DNA of 64,000 nt from Usitatibacter sp038244725. Lineage in GTDB: Bacteria; Pseudomonadota; Gammaproteobacteria; Burkholderiales; Usitatibacteraceae. The stretch is from NCBI GenBank assembly GCA_038244725.1, contig JBBRTF010000012.1, positions 32,447-96,446 on the forward strand. Reading direction: 5' to 3'. Both the position numbers and the translations under genes were made by a program. Within the stretch, counting starts at the first letter, position 1. Every line of letters starts with the position of its first letter. This document shows, piece after piece, positions 9,380-17,610 of this stretch. The notes beneath the pieces were generated by a model. The model searched no databases. It had not been told where the DNA came from and worked only from the letters and a program-made list of their open reading frames with translations.

Positions 9380-10564
9380 TCATCGCTTCAGGAGGATCGC
9401 CGGATCGCGGCGATACGCCTGGAAGGCCGGGACGAGGCAGGTGAGGGCGCCGCCGGCGAGGACCGCGAGCGCCATCCAGCCTTCCGCCGGTTGCCACGCG
9501 TAGCCCGTGATGCTCCAGGCGTTCGTGCGCGCGATCCAGCTTCCCAGGACCCCTGCAGCCGCATGGCCGAGGACCAAACCCAGTATAACTCCCGCCCCCA
9601 CGAGCGTCACGCCTTCGCAGGCGAGGAGCGCGAAGAGCGCGGCCGGCCTCGCCCCGAGCATGCGCAGCAGCGCGAGGTCGTAGCGGCGCTCCTGCAGGGC
9701 GGACATGAGCGCGGCGAAGAGCGAGAGCGCCGCGGTGGCCATCAGCACCAAAGCGAAAGCGCGCAGCACGTCGACGCCCACGCCCACGAGGTTCATGAGG
9801 CGCGCCATCTCGTAGGCCGGGGCGGCCGCCTGCATCGAGGTGGTCGCGTTCACCTGCCGCGGCATGATCGCCGCGGCGAGCGGCGTGCGGTACTTCACGA
9901 GGAGCGCGGTGATCTCGCGCGCCTCGGGTGCCGCACCGGCGTCGTGATGCGCCTCGTGGACTTCCCACACGCTCGCGAGCGGCGTCACCACGAGGCGGTC
10001 GATGACCGTTCCCGTGGGCGCGAGCACGCCGACCACGCGATAGCGGCGCCCCTCGTGCGCGGGCCCCGTGGCGCCGAGCCCATGGGAACCGACAAGCTCC
10101 GCGTCCGTGCCGATCGAGAATCGACGGGCGACCTCGGCCCCGACCACCGCTTCCATGGGCTGCGCGAAGACGCGGCCCTGCGCGAGCGTGGCGCCGTAGA
10201 GCGCGAGGTAACTTGCGTCCGTGCCGACGATGCGCCGGCCGCGGAAGGTGTCGCCGAGCGCGATGGGCGTGGCCGACGCGACCATCGGGTTCGCGGCGAG
10301 CCTCGTCGCCTCGGCGAGGGGAATGTTGCCGGTGGGCACGTCCACCTGGAGGACCGAGGAGAGGATGATCTGCAGCGGGCTTCCCTTCGCGCCCACCACG
10401 AGGTCCACCGGCCGCGCGTCGCGGTTGAGCCGCTCCTCGGCCTGGCCGGTGAAGAGGAGGAGGAGGGCGAGCGTGCCTACCCCGATCGCGAGCATCGCCA
10501 CGCTGAGCGCGGTGGCGAAGGGGCGCGCGGCGAGGTAGGCCCAGGCGAGCCGCGGGATGCTCAC
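9380..10564 (-). CDS. FtsX/MacB-type ABC transporter permease
   Basis: A 394-residue inner-membrane protein with the MacB/FtsX layout: TM1 near residues 15-40 (FATALSVAMLAIGVGTLALLLLF), a large periplasmic MacB-PCD-like domain (~45-260), then three C-terminal TM segments with the FtsX signature (ERRYDLALLRMLGA). The GTG start at 10564 overlaps the ATPase stop (GTGA). It should form a mechanotransmission-type ABC complex with the ATPase upstream and may act together with the DUF3299 protein. Substrate unknown; a metal role is suggested only by the CobW GTPase next door. Confidence 0.88.
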   Translation of the reverse strand: MSIPRLAWAYLAARPFATALSVAMLAIGVGTLALLLLFTGQAEERLNRDARPVDLVVGAKGSPLQIILSSVLQVDVPTGNIPLAEATRLAANPMVASATPIALGDTFRGRRIVGTDASYLALYGATLAQGRVFAQPMEAVVGAEVARRFSIGTDAELVGSHGLGATGPAHEGRRYRVVGVLAPTGTVIDRLVVTPLASVWEVHEAHHDAGAAPEAREITALLVKYRTPLAAAIMPRQVNATTSMQAAAPAYEMARLMNLVGVGVDVLRAFALVLMATAALSLFAALMSALQERRYDLALLRMLGARPAALFALLACEGVTLVGAGVILGLVLGHAAAGVLGSWIARTNAWSITGYAWQPAEGWMALAVLAGGALTCLVPAFQAYRRDPAILLKR

Positions 10565-11187
10565 AACTCGAGCCTCGCCGCGAAGCGCTCGCGGATCCTC
10601 TGGTCGTGCGTGGCGATGACGAGCGTCGCGCCGCATGCGCCCGCCTGGTCCACGAGGAGGGTGATCGCCTTTGCGCAGTTGGCGTCGTCGAGGGCGCTGG
10701 TGGGCTCGTCGGCGAGGATGAGCGCGGGGCGATTCACCACGGCGCGCGCGATCGCCACGCGCTGTGCTTCACCCACCGACAGCTCGCGCGCCTTGCGCCG
10801 CGCGAGCGCGGCGACGCCCAGGCTCGCGAGGCACGCGTCGATGGCGCCGTCGTCGCGCGCGAGGCCGGCTAGGCGCTGCGCGAGGCGCAGGTTGTCGCGC
10901 ACGCTCACGACGCCGATGAGGTGCAGCGTCTGCGGCACGAGGCCGATCGAGCGCGCGCGCAGGGCGTCGCGCTCCACCGCGCCGAGCGCGGCGATGTCGC
11001 GTCCGGCCACCGAGACCTTGCCGGCTGCCGGCGCGATAAGGCCCGCGATGATGCAGATGAGCGTGCTCTTGCCGCTTCCCGACGACCCGATGACGAGGCT
11101 CGCCTCGCCCTTCGCGACGCTCCACTCCGGCACCGAGAGGACCGTGCGTCCCGCGTATTCGTGCCGCAGCCCGCGAATTTCGAGCAC
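10561..11187 (-). CDS. LolD/MacB-type ABC transporter ATP-binding protein
   Basis: A 208-residue ATPase with Walker A GSSGSGKSTLI (residues ~33-43), Q-loop VPQTLH, signature LSVGEAQRVAIARA, Walker B ALILADEPTSALDD and H-switch VIATHDQRIRE. The signature LSVGE replaces the usual LSGGE. It is small, as is typical of the LolD/MacB/FtsE class, and pairs with the overlapping FtsX-like permease. The first gene of a three-gene set (ATPase, permease, DUF3299), it is preceded by a long inverted repeat that separates it from the CobW-like GTPase gene. Confidence 0.93.
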   Translation of the reverse strand: MLEIRGLRHEYAGRTVLSVPEWSVAKGEASLVIGSSGSGKSTLICIIAGLIAPAAGKVSVAGRDIAALGAVERDALRARSIGLVPQTLHLIGVVSVRDNLRLAQRLAGLARDDGAIDACLASLGVAALARRKARELSVGEAQRVAIARAVVNRPALILADEPTSALDDANCAKAITLLVDQAGACGATLVIATHDQRIRERFAARLEL

Positions 11188-11213
11188 GGTGAGTTATTCG
11201 GACAAAGGGCTTT

Positions 11214-11349
11214 GGAAACGCAGATGAACGCGGATGCAGCGCAGATTGCCGCAGATACAACGCAGATGAATGCGGGACAGCCTGAAATCTCGAGGGGCGG
11301 AACTCCCTTCTGCGGCCATCTGCGCTGCATCTGCGTTCATCTGCGTTCC
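11214..11349. repeat. Long imperfect inverted repeat of the CAGATGAACG family
   Basis: The left arm (11214-11253) and right arm (11311-11349) are nearly perfect reverse complements: over ~38 bases I count two mismatches and one bulged base. The arms are built from short degenerate units (CGCAGATGAACGC, GCAGAT), with a third copy inside the loop (about 11261-11276). It fills almost the whole gap between the CobW gene and the ABC ATPase gene. A related element begins with the same CTTTGGAAAC lead-in at 47143. Confidence 0.85.
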
Positions 11350-11363
11350 AATGCTGTAGTCGT

Positions 11364-12359
11364 TCAAGCGACGCAGTAGGCGAGGCCTTCTTCGAACAGG
11401 CGCCGGGGGAGCTTGCGCCCGATGAACACCATCACGCTCTCGCGCTTCTCGCCCGCTTCCCACGGCTTGCCGGGCGTGCCGCCCATCAGCATGTGCACGC
11501 CCTGGAAGATCATGCGGCGCGGCTCGCCCTGGATGTTGAGGACGCCCTTGTAGCGCAGCAGCTCCTCGCCGTAGTTCTGCACCATGAGCGAGAGGAAGGT
11601 CTCGATCTTCTCCATCTGCAGGGGGCGCGCGTCGCGCCACACGAACGACTTCACGTCGTCGTCGTGCTCGTGGTAGTCGCTCTCGAGGAACGCGGGGTCG
11701 ACTTCGAGCACCGAATTGAGATTGAACCCGCGGATGTCGAGGATCTCCTTGATGTCGGCTTCGCCCATGTGCACCTTGCGCTGGTGCGCGCGCGGGTTCA
11801 TCTGGCGCAGGCGCTTCATCAGCGCCTGCACCTTGTCGTCGTCCACGAGGTCGGTCTTGGAAAGGAAGATGCGGTCGGCGAAGCCCACCTGACGGCGCGC
11901 CTCGTCGTGGTCGTCGAGGGTCTTCTCGGCGTGCTTGGCGTCGACCACCGTCACCACTGCGTCGAGCAGGTACTGGTCGTGGATCGCCTCGTCCATGAAG
12001 AAGGTCTGGGCCACCGGGCCGGGATTGGCGAGGCCGGTGGTCTCGATGATCACGCGGTCGAACTTGAGCTTGCCCTCGCGCCTCTTCCTGCCGAGGTCGC
12101 CGAGGATCCTCACGAGATCCCCGCGCACGGTGCAGCACAGGCACCCGTTGTTCATCTCGACGATCTGCTCCTGCTTGTCCTTCACCAGGATGTCGTTGTC
12201 GATGCCGGTCTCGCCGAACTCGTTCTCGATCACCGCGATCTTCTCGCCGTGCTGCTCGGTGAGGATGCGGTTCAAGAGCGTCGTCTTGCCGGCGCCGAGG
12301 AAGCCGGTGAGGATGGTGACGGGAATCAGGTCTTTCTCGGCGGGAGCGGCGGCGGCCAT
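11364..12359 (-). CDS. CobW/ZNG1-family metallochaperone GTPase
   Basis: G3E GTPase of the CobW/YjiA/ZNG1 class, thought to insert metal (often Zn) into client proteins. The start at 12359 gives 331 residues. Walker A is GFLGAGKTTLLN (residues ~15-26). The family metal motif CxCC is present (NNGCLCCTVRGDL), as are the switch II region (IIETTGLANPGP) and the G4 motif LSKTDLV. A His/Asp-rich stretch (DYHEHDDDVKSF) precedes the C-terminal CobW domain (VHMLMGGTPGKPW). It lies upstream of an FtsX-type ABC/DUF3299 set on the same strand. No Zur box was found in front of it. Confidence 0.92.
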   Translation of the reverse strand: MAAAAPAEKDLIPVTILTGFLGAGKTTLLNRILTEQHGEKIAVIENEFGETGIDNDILVKDKQEQIVEMNNGCLCCTVRGDLVRILGDLGRKRREGKLKFDRVIIETTGLANPGPVAQTFFMDEAIHDQYLLDAVVTVVDAKHAEKTLDDHDEARRQVGFADRIFLSKTDLVDDDKVQALMKRLRQMNPRAHQRKVHMGEADIKEILDIRGFNLNSVLEVDPAFLESDYHEHDDDVKSFVWRDARPLQMEKIETFLSLMVQNYGEELLRYKGVLNIQGEPRRMIFQGVHMLMGGTPGKPWEAGEKRESVMVFIGRKLPRRLFEEGLAYCVA

Positions 12360-12477
12360 GGGGATTGCCTCGGTAGAGTCGCGCAAGTGCGCGTGAAGGA
12401 TTCAAGTATGCGGGCGAGCGCCGCCTCTTCAAGGTCCCGCGCTGTGAAAAACGATGCGGGTCGCGCCGACATCGCTT

Positions 12478-13386
12478 TCAGCCCTTCTTCGCACCGGCCT
12501 TGGCGCGGCGCGCGCGCGGGTGCGCGGCGTCGTAGACCCTGGCGAGGTGCTGGAAATCGAGGTGCGTGTAGACCTGGGTGGAAGCGATGCTCGCGTGGCC
12601 CAGCATTTCCTGCACGGCCCGCAGGTCGCCCGAAGACTGCAGCACGTGCGAAGCGAACGAGTGGCGCAGCATGTGCGGGTGCACGTCCATCGCGAGGCCC
12701 GCGGCGGCCGCCCAGCGCTTGATGCTGCGCTGCACTTCGCGCGGCGAAAGCCGCTTTCCGGAGCGCCCCACGAAGAGCGCCGTCTCGCCGGGCTTCGCGA
12801 TCCCGGCACGGCACGCGAGCCAGCCGGCGAGCGCCGCGAGCGCGGGCCCGCCCACCGGGACGATGCGCGTCTTCGATCCCTTGCCGGTGACGCGCGCCTC
12901 GCCCGTGGCGGCGTCGATCGAGTCGAGGTCGAGGCCGGTTAGCTCCGAGACGCGAAGCCCCGACGAATAGGCGATCTCGAAGAGCGCGCGGTTGCGCGCC
13001 CCCGCGAGGCTCGAGTCGTCCACCGACATCAATTGCACCGCCTCGTCGGGCGAGAGCACCTCGGGCAGGTGCCGCGGCGCTTTCGGCGCCCGCACGCCGG
13101 CGCAGGGATTGGCGGGAATCTCGCGTTCGCGCTGCAGCCACGCGAAGAAGCCGCGCCAGCACGAAAGGACGCGCGCGAGCGAGCGCGGCGACATGCCCCT
13201 GGAGTGCAGCGTCGCGATGAGGCGGCGGATCTCGTGGCCGTCCAGGGACTCGAGGGCGCGCGCGCCGGCGAGCGCCTCGAGCAGGCGCGTGTCGCGCGCG
13301 TACGCGCTCAGCGTATTTGCGGCGAGCCTTCGCCCGGTCTTCAGGGTTGCGAGGTAGCGCTCGAGGGCGCTAGGCGGCGTCGCCAC
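12478..13386 (-). CDS. xerC: Tyrosine recombinase XerC
   Basis: Resolves chromosome dimers at dif with XerD. The 302-residue protein has the N-terminal SAM-like core-binding domain (LERYLATLKTGRRLAANTLSAY begins at residue ~8) and a catalytic domain with Arg in YSSGLRVSELTGLDL, Lys in VTGKGSKTRIVP, HxxR in HMLRHSFASHVL, and the nucleophilic Tyr in ASTQVYTHLDF. Its first 17 bases overlap the end of the DUF484 gene. The dapF-DUF484-xerC order is the classic proteobacterial arrangement, supporting XerC rather than another integrase. Confidence 0.95.
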   Translation of the reverse strand: MATPPSALERYLATLKTGRRLAANTLSAYARDTRLLEALAGARALESLDGHEIRRLIATLHSRGMSPRSLARVLSCWRGFFAWLQREREIPANPCAGVRAPKAPRHLPEVLSPDEAVQLMSVDDSSLAGARNRALFEIAYSSGLRVSELTGLDLDSIDAATGEARVTGKGSKTRIVPVGGPALAALAGWLACRAGIAKPGETALFVGRSGKRLSPREVQRSIKRWAAAAGLAMDVHPHMLRHSFASHVLQSSGDLRAVQEMLGHASIASTQVYTHLDFQHLARVYDAAHPRARRAKAGAKKG

Positions 13387-14056
13387 GCTTCGGGGTCACG
13401 AAGCGCCACAGCGCGTGGCTCAGCAGCTCGCCGATCCGCGCGAGGTAGAGCGTTCCCATCTCGGCATAGAACCGCTTCGGATCCTCGGAGGCGAGGGCGA
13501 CCACGCCGAAGGTGACGCCGTCGCGCGCGAGCGCCACCAGCGCGAAGCTCTTCAGGTGCGCCGCCGCCTCGCCGAACCACGCCTGGGTTTCGTAGACCGC
13601 GTGCTGGCCGCAGTAGGGCGCGGCCATCTGCTCGACGAACTGGCGCATCTCGGAGGCGACCGGCGCGAACTCCTTGGTATCGGGATTCTCCTCGGCCACG
13701 TTCCACAGCCTCACCGCGACGTGCGGCACGGCGAAATGGTCGAGGAGGTCGAGGTAGAGCGTGTCCAGGGCGGCATCCAGGCTCACCGCCTCGATGAGGC
13801 GGCACGCGAGGCGGTGCACCTTCTCGCCGAGCGCGTCGTTCTCCTCGCCGAACTGGATGAGCTCGTGCAGCTTGTCCTCGAGGATCTTCGATTTCTCGCG
13901 CAGCGCGAGGAGCTGGCGCTCGCCGATGGACACCGCGCGCCCGCCGTGCGGATGCGGGATCTGCAGGTTGGTGAGGATCTCGACGTTCTGCTCGAAGAAC
14001 CCCGGGTTGCGCGAGAGAAACTCCGCCACCTGCTGCGCTGTCAGCAACGCTTGCAT
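13370..14056 (-). CDS. DUF484 family protein
   Basis: A soluble 228-residue protein, starting at the ATG at 14056 (MQALLTAQQVAEFL). The N-terminal part has the DUF484 motif VAEFLSRNPGFFEQN followed by ILTNLQIPHPHGGRAVSIGERQLLALREK, then a coiled coil. The rest is GAF-like (LLDHFAVPHVAVRLWN, GVVALASEDPKRFYAEMGTLYL). It is conserved between dapF and xerC in proteobacteria, but its function is not established. The leader upstream consists of tandem GAGGCATGAGGCGT-like units. Confidence 0.9.
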   Translation of the reverse strand: MQALLTAQQVAEFLSRNPGFFEQNVEILTNLQIPHPHGGRAVSIGERQLLALREKSKILEDKLHELIQFGEENDALGEKVHRLACRLIEAVSLDAALDTLYLDLLDHFAVPHVAVRLWNVAEENPDTKEFAPVASEMRQFVEQMAAPYCGQHAVYETQAWFGEAAAHLKSFALVALARDGVTFGVVALASEDPKRFYAEMGTLYLARIGELLSHALWRFVTPKRGDAA

Positions 14057-14061
14057 CGCTT

Positions 14062-14110
14062 CACCCTCATGCCTCACGCCTCATTCCTCATGCCTCACGC
14101 CTCATGCCTC
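14062..14110. repeat. Short tandem GCCTCAT/GCCTCAC repeats
   Basis: About fifty bases made of alternating CCTCATG and CCTCACG units lie across the dapF stop codon and the leader of the DUF484 gene. On the minus strand the units are purine rich (GAGGCATGAGGCGTGAGG) and resemble iterated ribosome-binding sites. A similar GCGAGGCACGAGGCGCGAG string occurs at about 26920-26942, at the 3' end of ttcA. Confidence 0.6.
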
Positions 14111-14938
14111 GATCTCTATCTCGCCGTCGAACACTCTCACGGCGTCGCCCGTCATCATAACGGGGTGGCCCTGCCCCATCCAGCGAATCTTGAGGTCCCC
14201 GCCGCGTGTGGTCACGGTCACCTCGGCGTCCAGGAGGCCACGGCGAATGCCCGCGACCACGGCCGCGCAGGCGCCGGTGCCGCAGGCAAGCGTCTCGCCC
14301 GCGCCGCGCTCCCATACGCGCAGCTTCACGTGGTCGCGCGAAAGCGCCTGCATGTAGCCCGCGTTCACGCGCCGCGGGAAGGCGGGATGGTGCTCGATGA
14401 GCGGCCCCTGGGTCGTGACCGGAGCGCTCTCGACGTCCTCGACCACCTGGACCGCGTGGGGGTTGCCCATGGACAGCACGCTCACCTCGACCGTGGCGCC
14501 CCCGACGGTGATCGGGTAGACGAGCTTCTCCTCGCCGGCTTCGAAGGGGACCTCGCGCGGATTGAAGCGCGGCGGCCCCATGTCGACCGTCACCTCGCCG
14601 GAATCCTCGAGCTTCGGCGCGATCACCCCGCTCGCCGTCTCCACGCGGATCTCGCGCTTGGCGCTGAGGCCCTCGTCCACGACGAAGCGCACGAAGCAGC
14701 GCGAGCCGTTTCCGCATTGCTCGACCTCGCCGCCATCGGCGTTGTAGATGCGGTAGCGGAAATCGGTGCCGGCTGTGCGCGCCTTCTCCACCACGAGGAT
14801 CTGGTCGCAGCCCACGCCGAAATGGCGGTCGGCGATGCGCCGCGCGACCTCGGGCGTGAGGCGGACCTCCTGGCGCACCGCGTCGATCACGACGAAATCG
14901 TTGCCCTGCCCCTGCATTTTCGTGAAGCGAAGCTTCAT
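14102..14938 (-). CDS. dapF: Diaminopimelate epimerase
   Basis: Converts LL- to meso-diaminopimelate for lysine and peptidoglycan synthesis, using two cysteines as acid/base. With the ATG at 14938 the protein has 278 residues, the normal length. It begins LRFTKMQGQGNDFVVID. The first catalytic Cys is in CGNGSRCFVRF (residues ~75-85) and the second in LACGTGACAAVV (~219-230). The start overlaps the stop of the upstream acyltransferase gene (ATGA). Confident. Confidence 0.96.
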   Translation of the reverse strand: MKLRFTKMQGQGNDFVVIDAVRQEVRLTPEVARRIADRHFGVGCDQILVVEKARTAGTDFRYRIYNADGGEVEQCGNGSRCFVRFVVDEGLSAKREIRVETASGVIAPKLEDSGEVTVDMGPPRFNPREVPFEAGEEKLVYPITVGGATVEVSVLSMGNPHAVQVVEDVESAPVTTQGPLIEHHPAFPRRVNAGYMQALSRDHVKLRVWERGAGETLACGTGACAAVVAGIRRGLLDAEVTVTTRGGDLKIRWMGQGHPVMMTGDAVRVFDGEIEIEA

Positions 14939-15837
14939 GGCTTTCGCTTGTAGGGCGAGGGCTCTCCCGGCGGGCGCGTCTTGAAGCGCTTGTGCGCCCA
15001 GAAGTATTGCTCGGGCATTTCGCGCACGCGATCCTCGATGAACGCGTTCATGCGCCGCACGTCCGCCTCGAGGTCGCCGGTCGGATAGTTCTCCCACGCG
15101 GGATAGAAGCGCGCCACGTAGCCATGTCCCGCCTGGCGCGTGATCACCGGGACCACTTTCGCCCCGGTGAGCTTCGCCAGCCGCGGCAGCGCAGTGACGG
15201 TTGCGGTGGCGACGCCGAAGAACGGCGAGAAGATCGCGTCGCGGATGCCGAAGTCCATGTCCGGCAGGAAGTAGAAGGGCTTGCCGGTCTTGATCACGCG
15301 GATCACGCTGCGCAGGCCTTCCTGGCGGCTCACGAGGTGCGGGCTGCCGAAGCGCATGCGCGCCTTGAGGAAGATGCGATCGAGCACCGGATTCCTCTGG
15401 CGGCTGTAGATGCTCGACGTGCCGGGATACTCGTAGGCCACGCGGATGCCCCCCATATTGAGCCCGATGAAGTGCGGCGCGAGCGCGATCACCGGGCGAG
15501 CGCCTTCGGCCGCCGCCTTCAGGTGCTCGAGCCCCTCGACCTGGATCAGCTCGATCAGCTGCTTCTCGGTGCCCCACACCATCACCGAGAGCTCGACCGC
15601 GTTGCGCCCGAGCATGCGGAAGTGCCTGAGGCCGAGCTCGTGGCGCTCGCGCTCGCTCATTTCCGGGAAGCACAGCGCGAGATTGATGCGCGTCACGCGC
15701 CCGCGGCCGAATCGGTAGAGGACCGAGCCCAGCGCCGCGCCGATCGCGCCGATCCATTTCAACGGCAGGAAGTGCACGAGCCAGAGCACGAGGACGCCGG
15801 CCCACGTGCCCAGCTTTCTCAGGAGCTGCATCGGCAA
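14935..15837 (-). CDS. LpxL/HtrB-family lysophospholipid (lauroyl) acyltransferase, altered HX4D motif
   Basis: A 300-residue inner-membrane-associated acyltransferase of the lipid A secondary-acylation family. It has one N-terminal hydrophobic segment (LGTWAGVLVLWLVHFLPL) and the family blocks FYFLPDMDFG and EQYFWAHKRFKTRP at the C-terminus. The catalytic H-X4-D/E motif reads APHFIGLNMGG (codon AAT), so Asn replaces the expected acidic residue; the second copy at 17610-18488 keeps Asp. The protein may be impaired, or use a different relay. It is coupled to dapF by a four-base overlap. Confidence 0.85.
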   Translation of the reverse strand: MPMQLLRKLGTWAGVLVLWLVHFLPLKWIGAIGAALGSVLYRFGRGRVTRINLALCFPEMSERERHELGLRHFRMLGRNAVELSVMVWGTEKQLIELIQVEGLEHLKAAAEGARPVIALAPHFIGLNMGGIRVAYEYPGTSSIYSRQRNPVLDRIFLKARMRFGSPHLVSRQEGLRSVIRVIKTGKPFYFLPDMDFGIRDAIFSPFFGVATATVTALPRLAKLTGAKVVPVITRQAGHGYVARFYPAWENYPTGDLEADVRRMNAFIEDRVREMPEQYFWAHKRFKTRPPGEPSPYKRKP

Positions 15838-15853
15838 ATCTTACGCGTTGCGC

Positions 15854-16324
15854 TCATGCGGGGCGCGCGACCATGAGCCAGAAGATCGCGGCGACGCAGA
15901 TGAACGCGGGCCAGCCGAGCAGCATCCAGCGGCGCGCGAGGCGGTGGAACTGCCCAGGCAGGGGTGCCTTCGCTTGCGCGCTTTGCGCGGCCAGGCCGCG
16001 CAGCTCGAGCTGGATGAAGACCACCGGAATCCAGCAAGCGCCGGCGACGAGGTAGAGCGCGAACGACGCGACGATCCACGTCGAGGCGAGCGGATATCCC
16101 GCGGCCACGGCGAGCGCGATGCCCGTGGCGGGTTGCAGCACGACCGCGGGAAGCGTGAAAAGGAAATCGGCGATCACCGTCGAGCGCGCCGCCGCGGCGA
16201 TCGCGGTGACGCTCGCGCCGCGCAATGCGAGCCAGAAGTTGAACGCGATGCCGAGGCCGGTTCCGAAGAGGATGGCCGCGCCGAGGATGTGCAGCCATTT
16301 CAAGGCGACGTAGTGCTCGGCCAT
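15854..16324 (-). CDS. DUF2269-family integral membrane protein
   Basis: A 156-residue polytopic inner-membrane protein with four predicted TM helices: the N-terminal LKWLHILGAAILFGTGLGIAFNFW type, then FLFTLPAVVLQPATGIAL, IVASFALYLVAGACWIPV, and the C-terminal GWPAFICVAAIFWLMVA. The H-I-L-G-A-A-I-L-F-G-T-G start and the [RQ]PATG motif are typical of DUF2269. Function unknown. It lies two bases downstream of the epimerase-DoxX gene on the same strand, so the pair is probably co-transcribed. Confidence 0.8.
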   Translation of the reverse strand: MAEHYVALKWLHILGAAILFGTGLGIAFNFWLALRGASVTAIAAAARSTVIADFLFTLPAVVLQPATGIALAVAAGYPLASTWIVASFALYLVAGACWIPVVFIQLELRGLAAQSAQAKAPLPGQFHRLARRWMLLGWPAFICVAAIFWLMVARPA

Positions 16325-16326
16325 CG

Positions 16327-17610
16327 CTAGCGCTCCTCCTCGATCGCGCCGAGCGCGAGGATGGCCGCCACGATCGGCACGTTCTTCAGCAGCGGGCCGA
16401 GGGACTCCAGCCAGAGCGACGGCCAGAGCAGCGTCGCAACGGTGGTGTACGCGAGGGCGGCGCCGACCTGGATTGCGGCGAGGAATGGCGGCTTCCAGCG
16501 GCGCGCGACGAGGCACGCGAGCACGATATCGAGAATGCACGCGGCCACGAGGCCCAGGCCCGCCGCGAGGAAGGGAATGCCGAGCGTGGCGGCAACGAGC
16601 GGCGTCCACTCGCGCAGCCCGTACAGCCCCGCGAATCCCGAGGCGATCCAGAGGAGCGCGAGCGTCCAGCGCAGCATCGGGCGCACGAAATACAGGCGCG
16701 CATGCCAGCGGTCCTGCGCGTGGGCAGGGTTCGCGGCGAGCCACGCCTTCCATCGCACCGCCTCGATGCCGGTGGCGGCGCGCAGCGCGTCGTAGTCGCC
16801 CGTGTTGCCGTGCTCCATCTGCGCGAGCGCGGTCGAGTTGAGCGGTCCGCCGAAACGATCGCCCAGGAGCGTGGCCGCCTTCACCAGCGCCCGTGGAATC
16901 GGGATCACGCGCGCCGCGCCGAATCCGAGCCAGCGCCGGGAGTCCTCGAGGATCTCGCGCATCGTGAGCGCGTCGGGTCCGACGGGATCGATCGTCCTTC
17001 GTACGAGCGCATCGCTCTCGATGGCGAGGGCCACCACGCGAACGAGGTCGTCCATGGCGATCGGCTGGAAGCGCTGGGCGCCATCGCCCGGCACGGGGAT
17101 CGCGAAGGGGAGCGCCGCCATGGCGCGCATCGCGCCCGTGCCGCCGTAGGCTCCGCGCGCGTACACGAGCGACGGGCGCAGCACGACCCAGTCGAGCGCG
17201 CTCGCGCGCAGGCGATCGTCGGCGGCGAGCTTGGTGAGCGCGTATTCGGTGCCTGCGGCGCGCTGCGCGCTGATCGCCGAAACCTGCACCACGCGCTTCA
17301 CGCCTGAGCGCTCGCACGCCTCGAAGAGCGCGATGGGCGCGCGCCGGTGTATCGCGTCCATCGACTGCGCGCGCGTGCCTTGCAGGATGCCCGCGCAGTT
17401 CACCACGGCATCGATGCCCGCCAGGCGCGGCAGCCACGCCGCGGCCTCGATGTCGCGATTCAAATCGATGGCGATCGCGCTTTCCGCGCCGAAGGGCGGC
17501 GCGCGATCGATGTCCCGCACCGCCGCCACCACGCGATGCCCGCGCCCGGCGAGCGTGGCCAGCACCTCGCGGCCGATGAATCCTCCCGCGCCGAGAAGGA
17601 GCACGCGCAT
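16327..17610 (-). CDS. NAD-dependent epimerase/dehydratase fused to a DoxX-like membrane domain
   Basis: A 427-residue fusion. Residues 1-~290 form an extended SDR with the Rossmann motif LLLGAGGFIGREV, the YxxxK pair in EYALTKLAADD, and substrate-domain motifs LRPSLVYARGAYGG and FQPIAMDDLV. Residues ~300-427 carry four hydrophobic helices of the DoxX-like type (LYFVRPMLRWTLALLWIASG starts the domain). Such fusions are described as SDR family oxidoreductases with a C-terminal DoxX-like family; the substrate is unknown, perhaps a quinone or lipid. It overlaps the upstream acyltransferase stop by one base (TGATG). Confidence 0.85.
   Translation of the reverse strand: MRVLLLGAGGFIGREVLATLAGRGHRVVAAVRDIDRAPPFGAESAIAIDLNRDIEAAAWLPRLAGIDAVVNCAGILQGTRAQSMDAIHRRAPIALFEACERSGVKRVVQVSAISAQRAAGTEYALTKLAADDRLRASALDWVVLRPSLVYARGAYGGTGAMRAMAALPFAIPVPGDGAQRFQPIAMDDLVRVVALAIESDALVRRTIDPVGPDALTMREILEDSRRWLGFGAARVIPIPRALVKAATLLGDRFGGPLNSTALAQMEHGNTGDYDALRAATGIEAVRWKAWLAANPAHAQDRWHARLYFVRPMLRWTLALLWIASGFAGLYGLREWTPLVAATLGIPFLAAGLGLVAACILDIVLACLVARRWKPPFLAAIQVGAALAYTTVATLLWPSLWLESLGPLLKNVPIVAAILALGAIEEER

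Noticed and set aside
12360..12477. Possible Zur site upstream of the CobW gene
   Set aside because: No AT-rich Zur-type palindrome is present in this 118-base gap.
15895..15910. CGCAGATGAACGCGGG, a partial match to the CAGATGAACG repeat
   Set aside because: It is within the coding 3' end of the DUF2269 gene in a hydrophobic segment, has no inverted partner, and may be coincidence.
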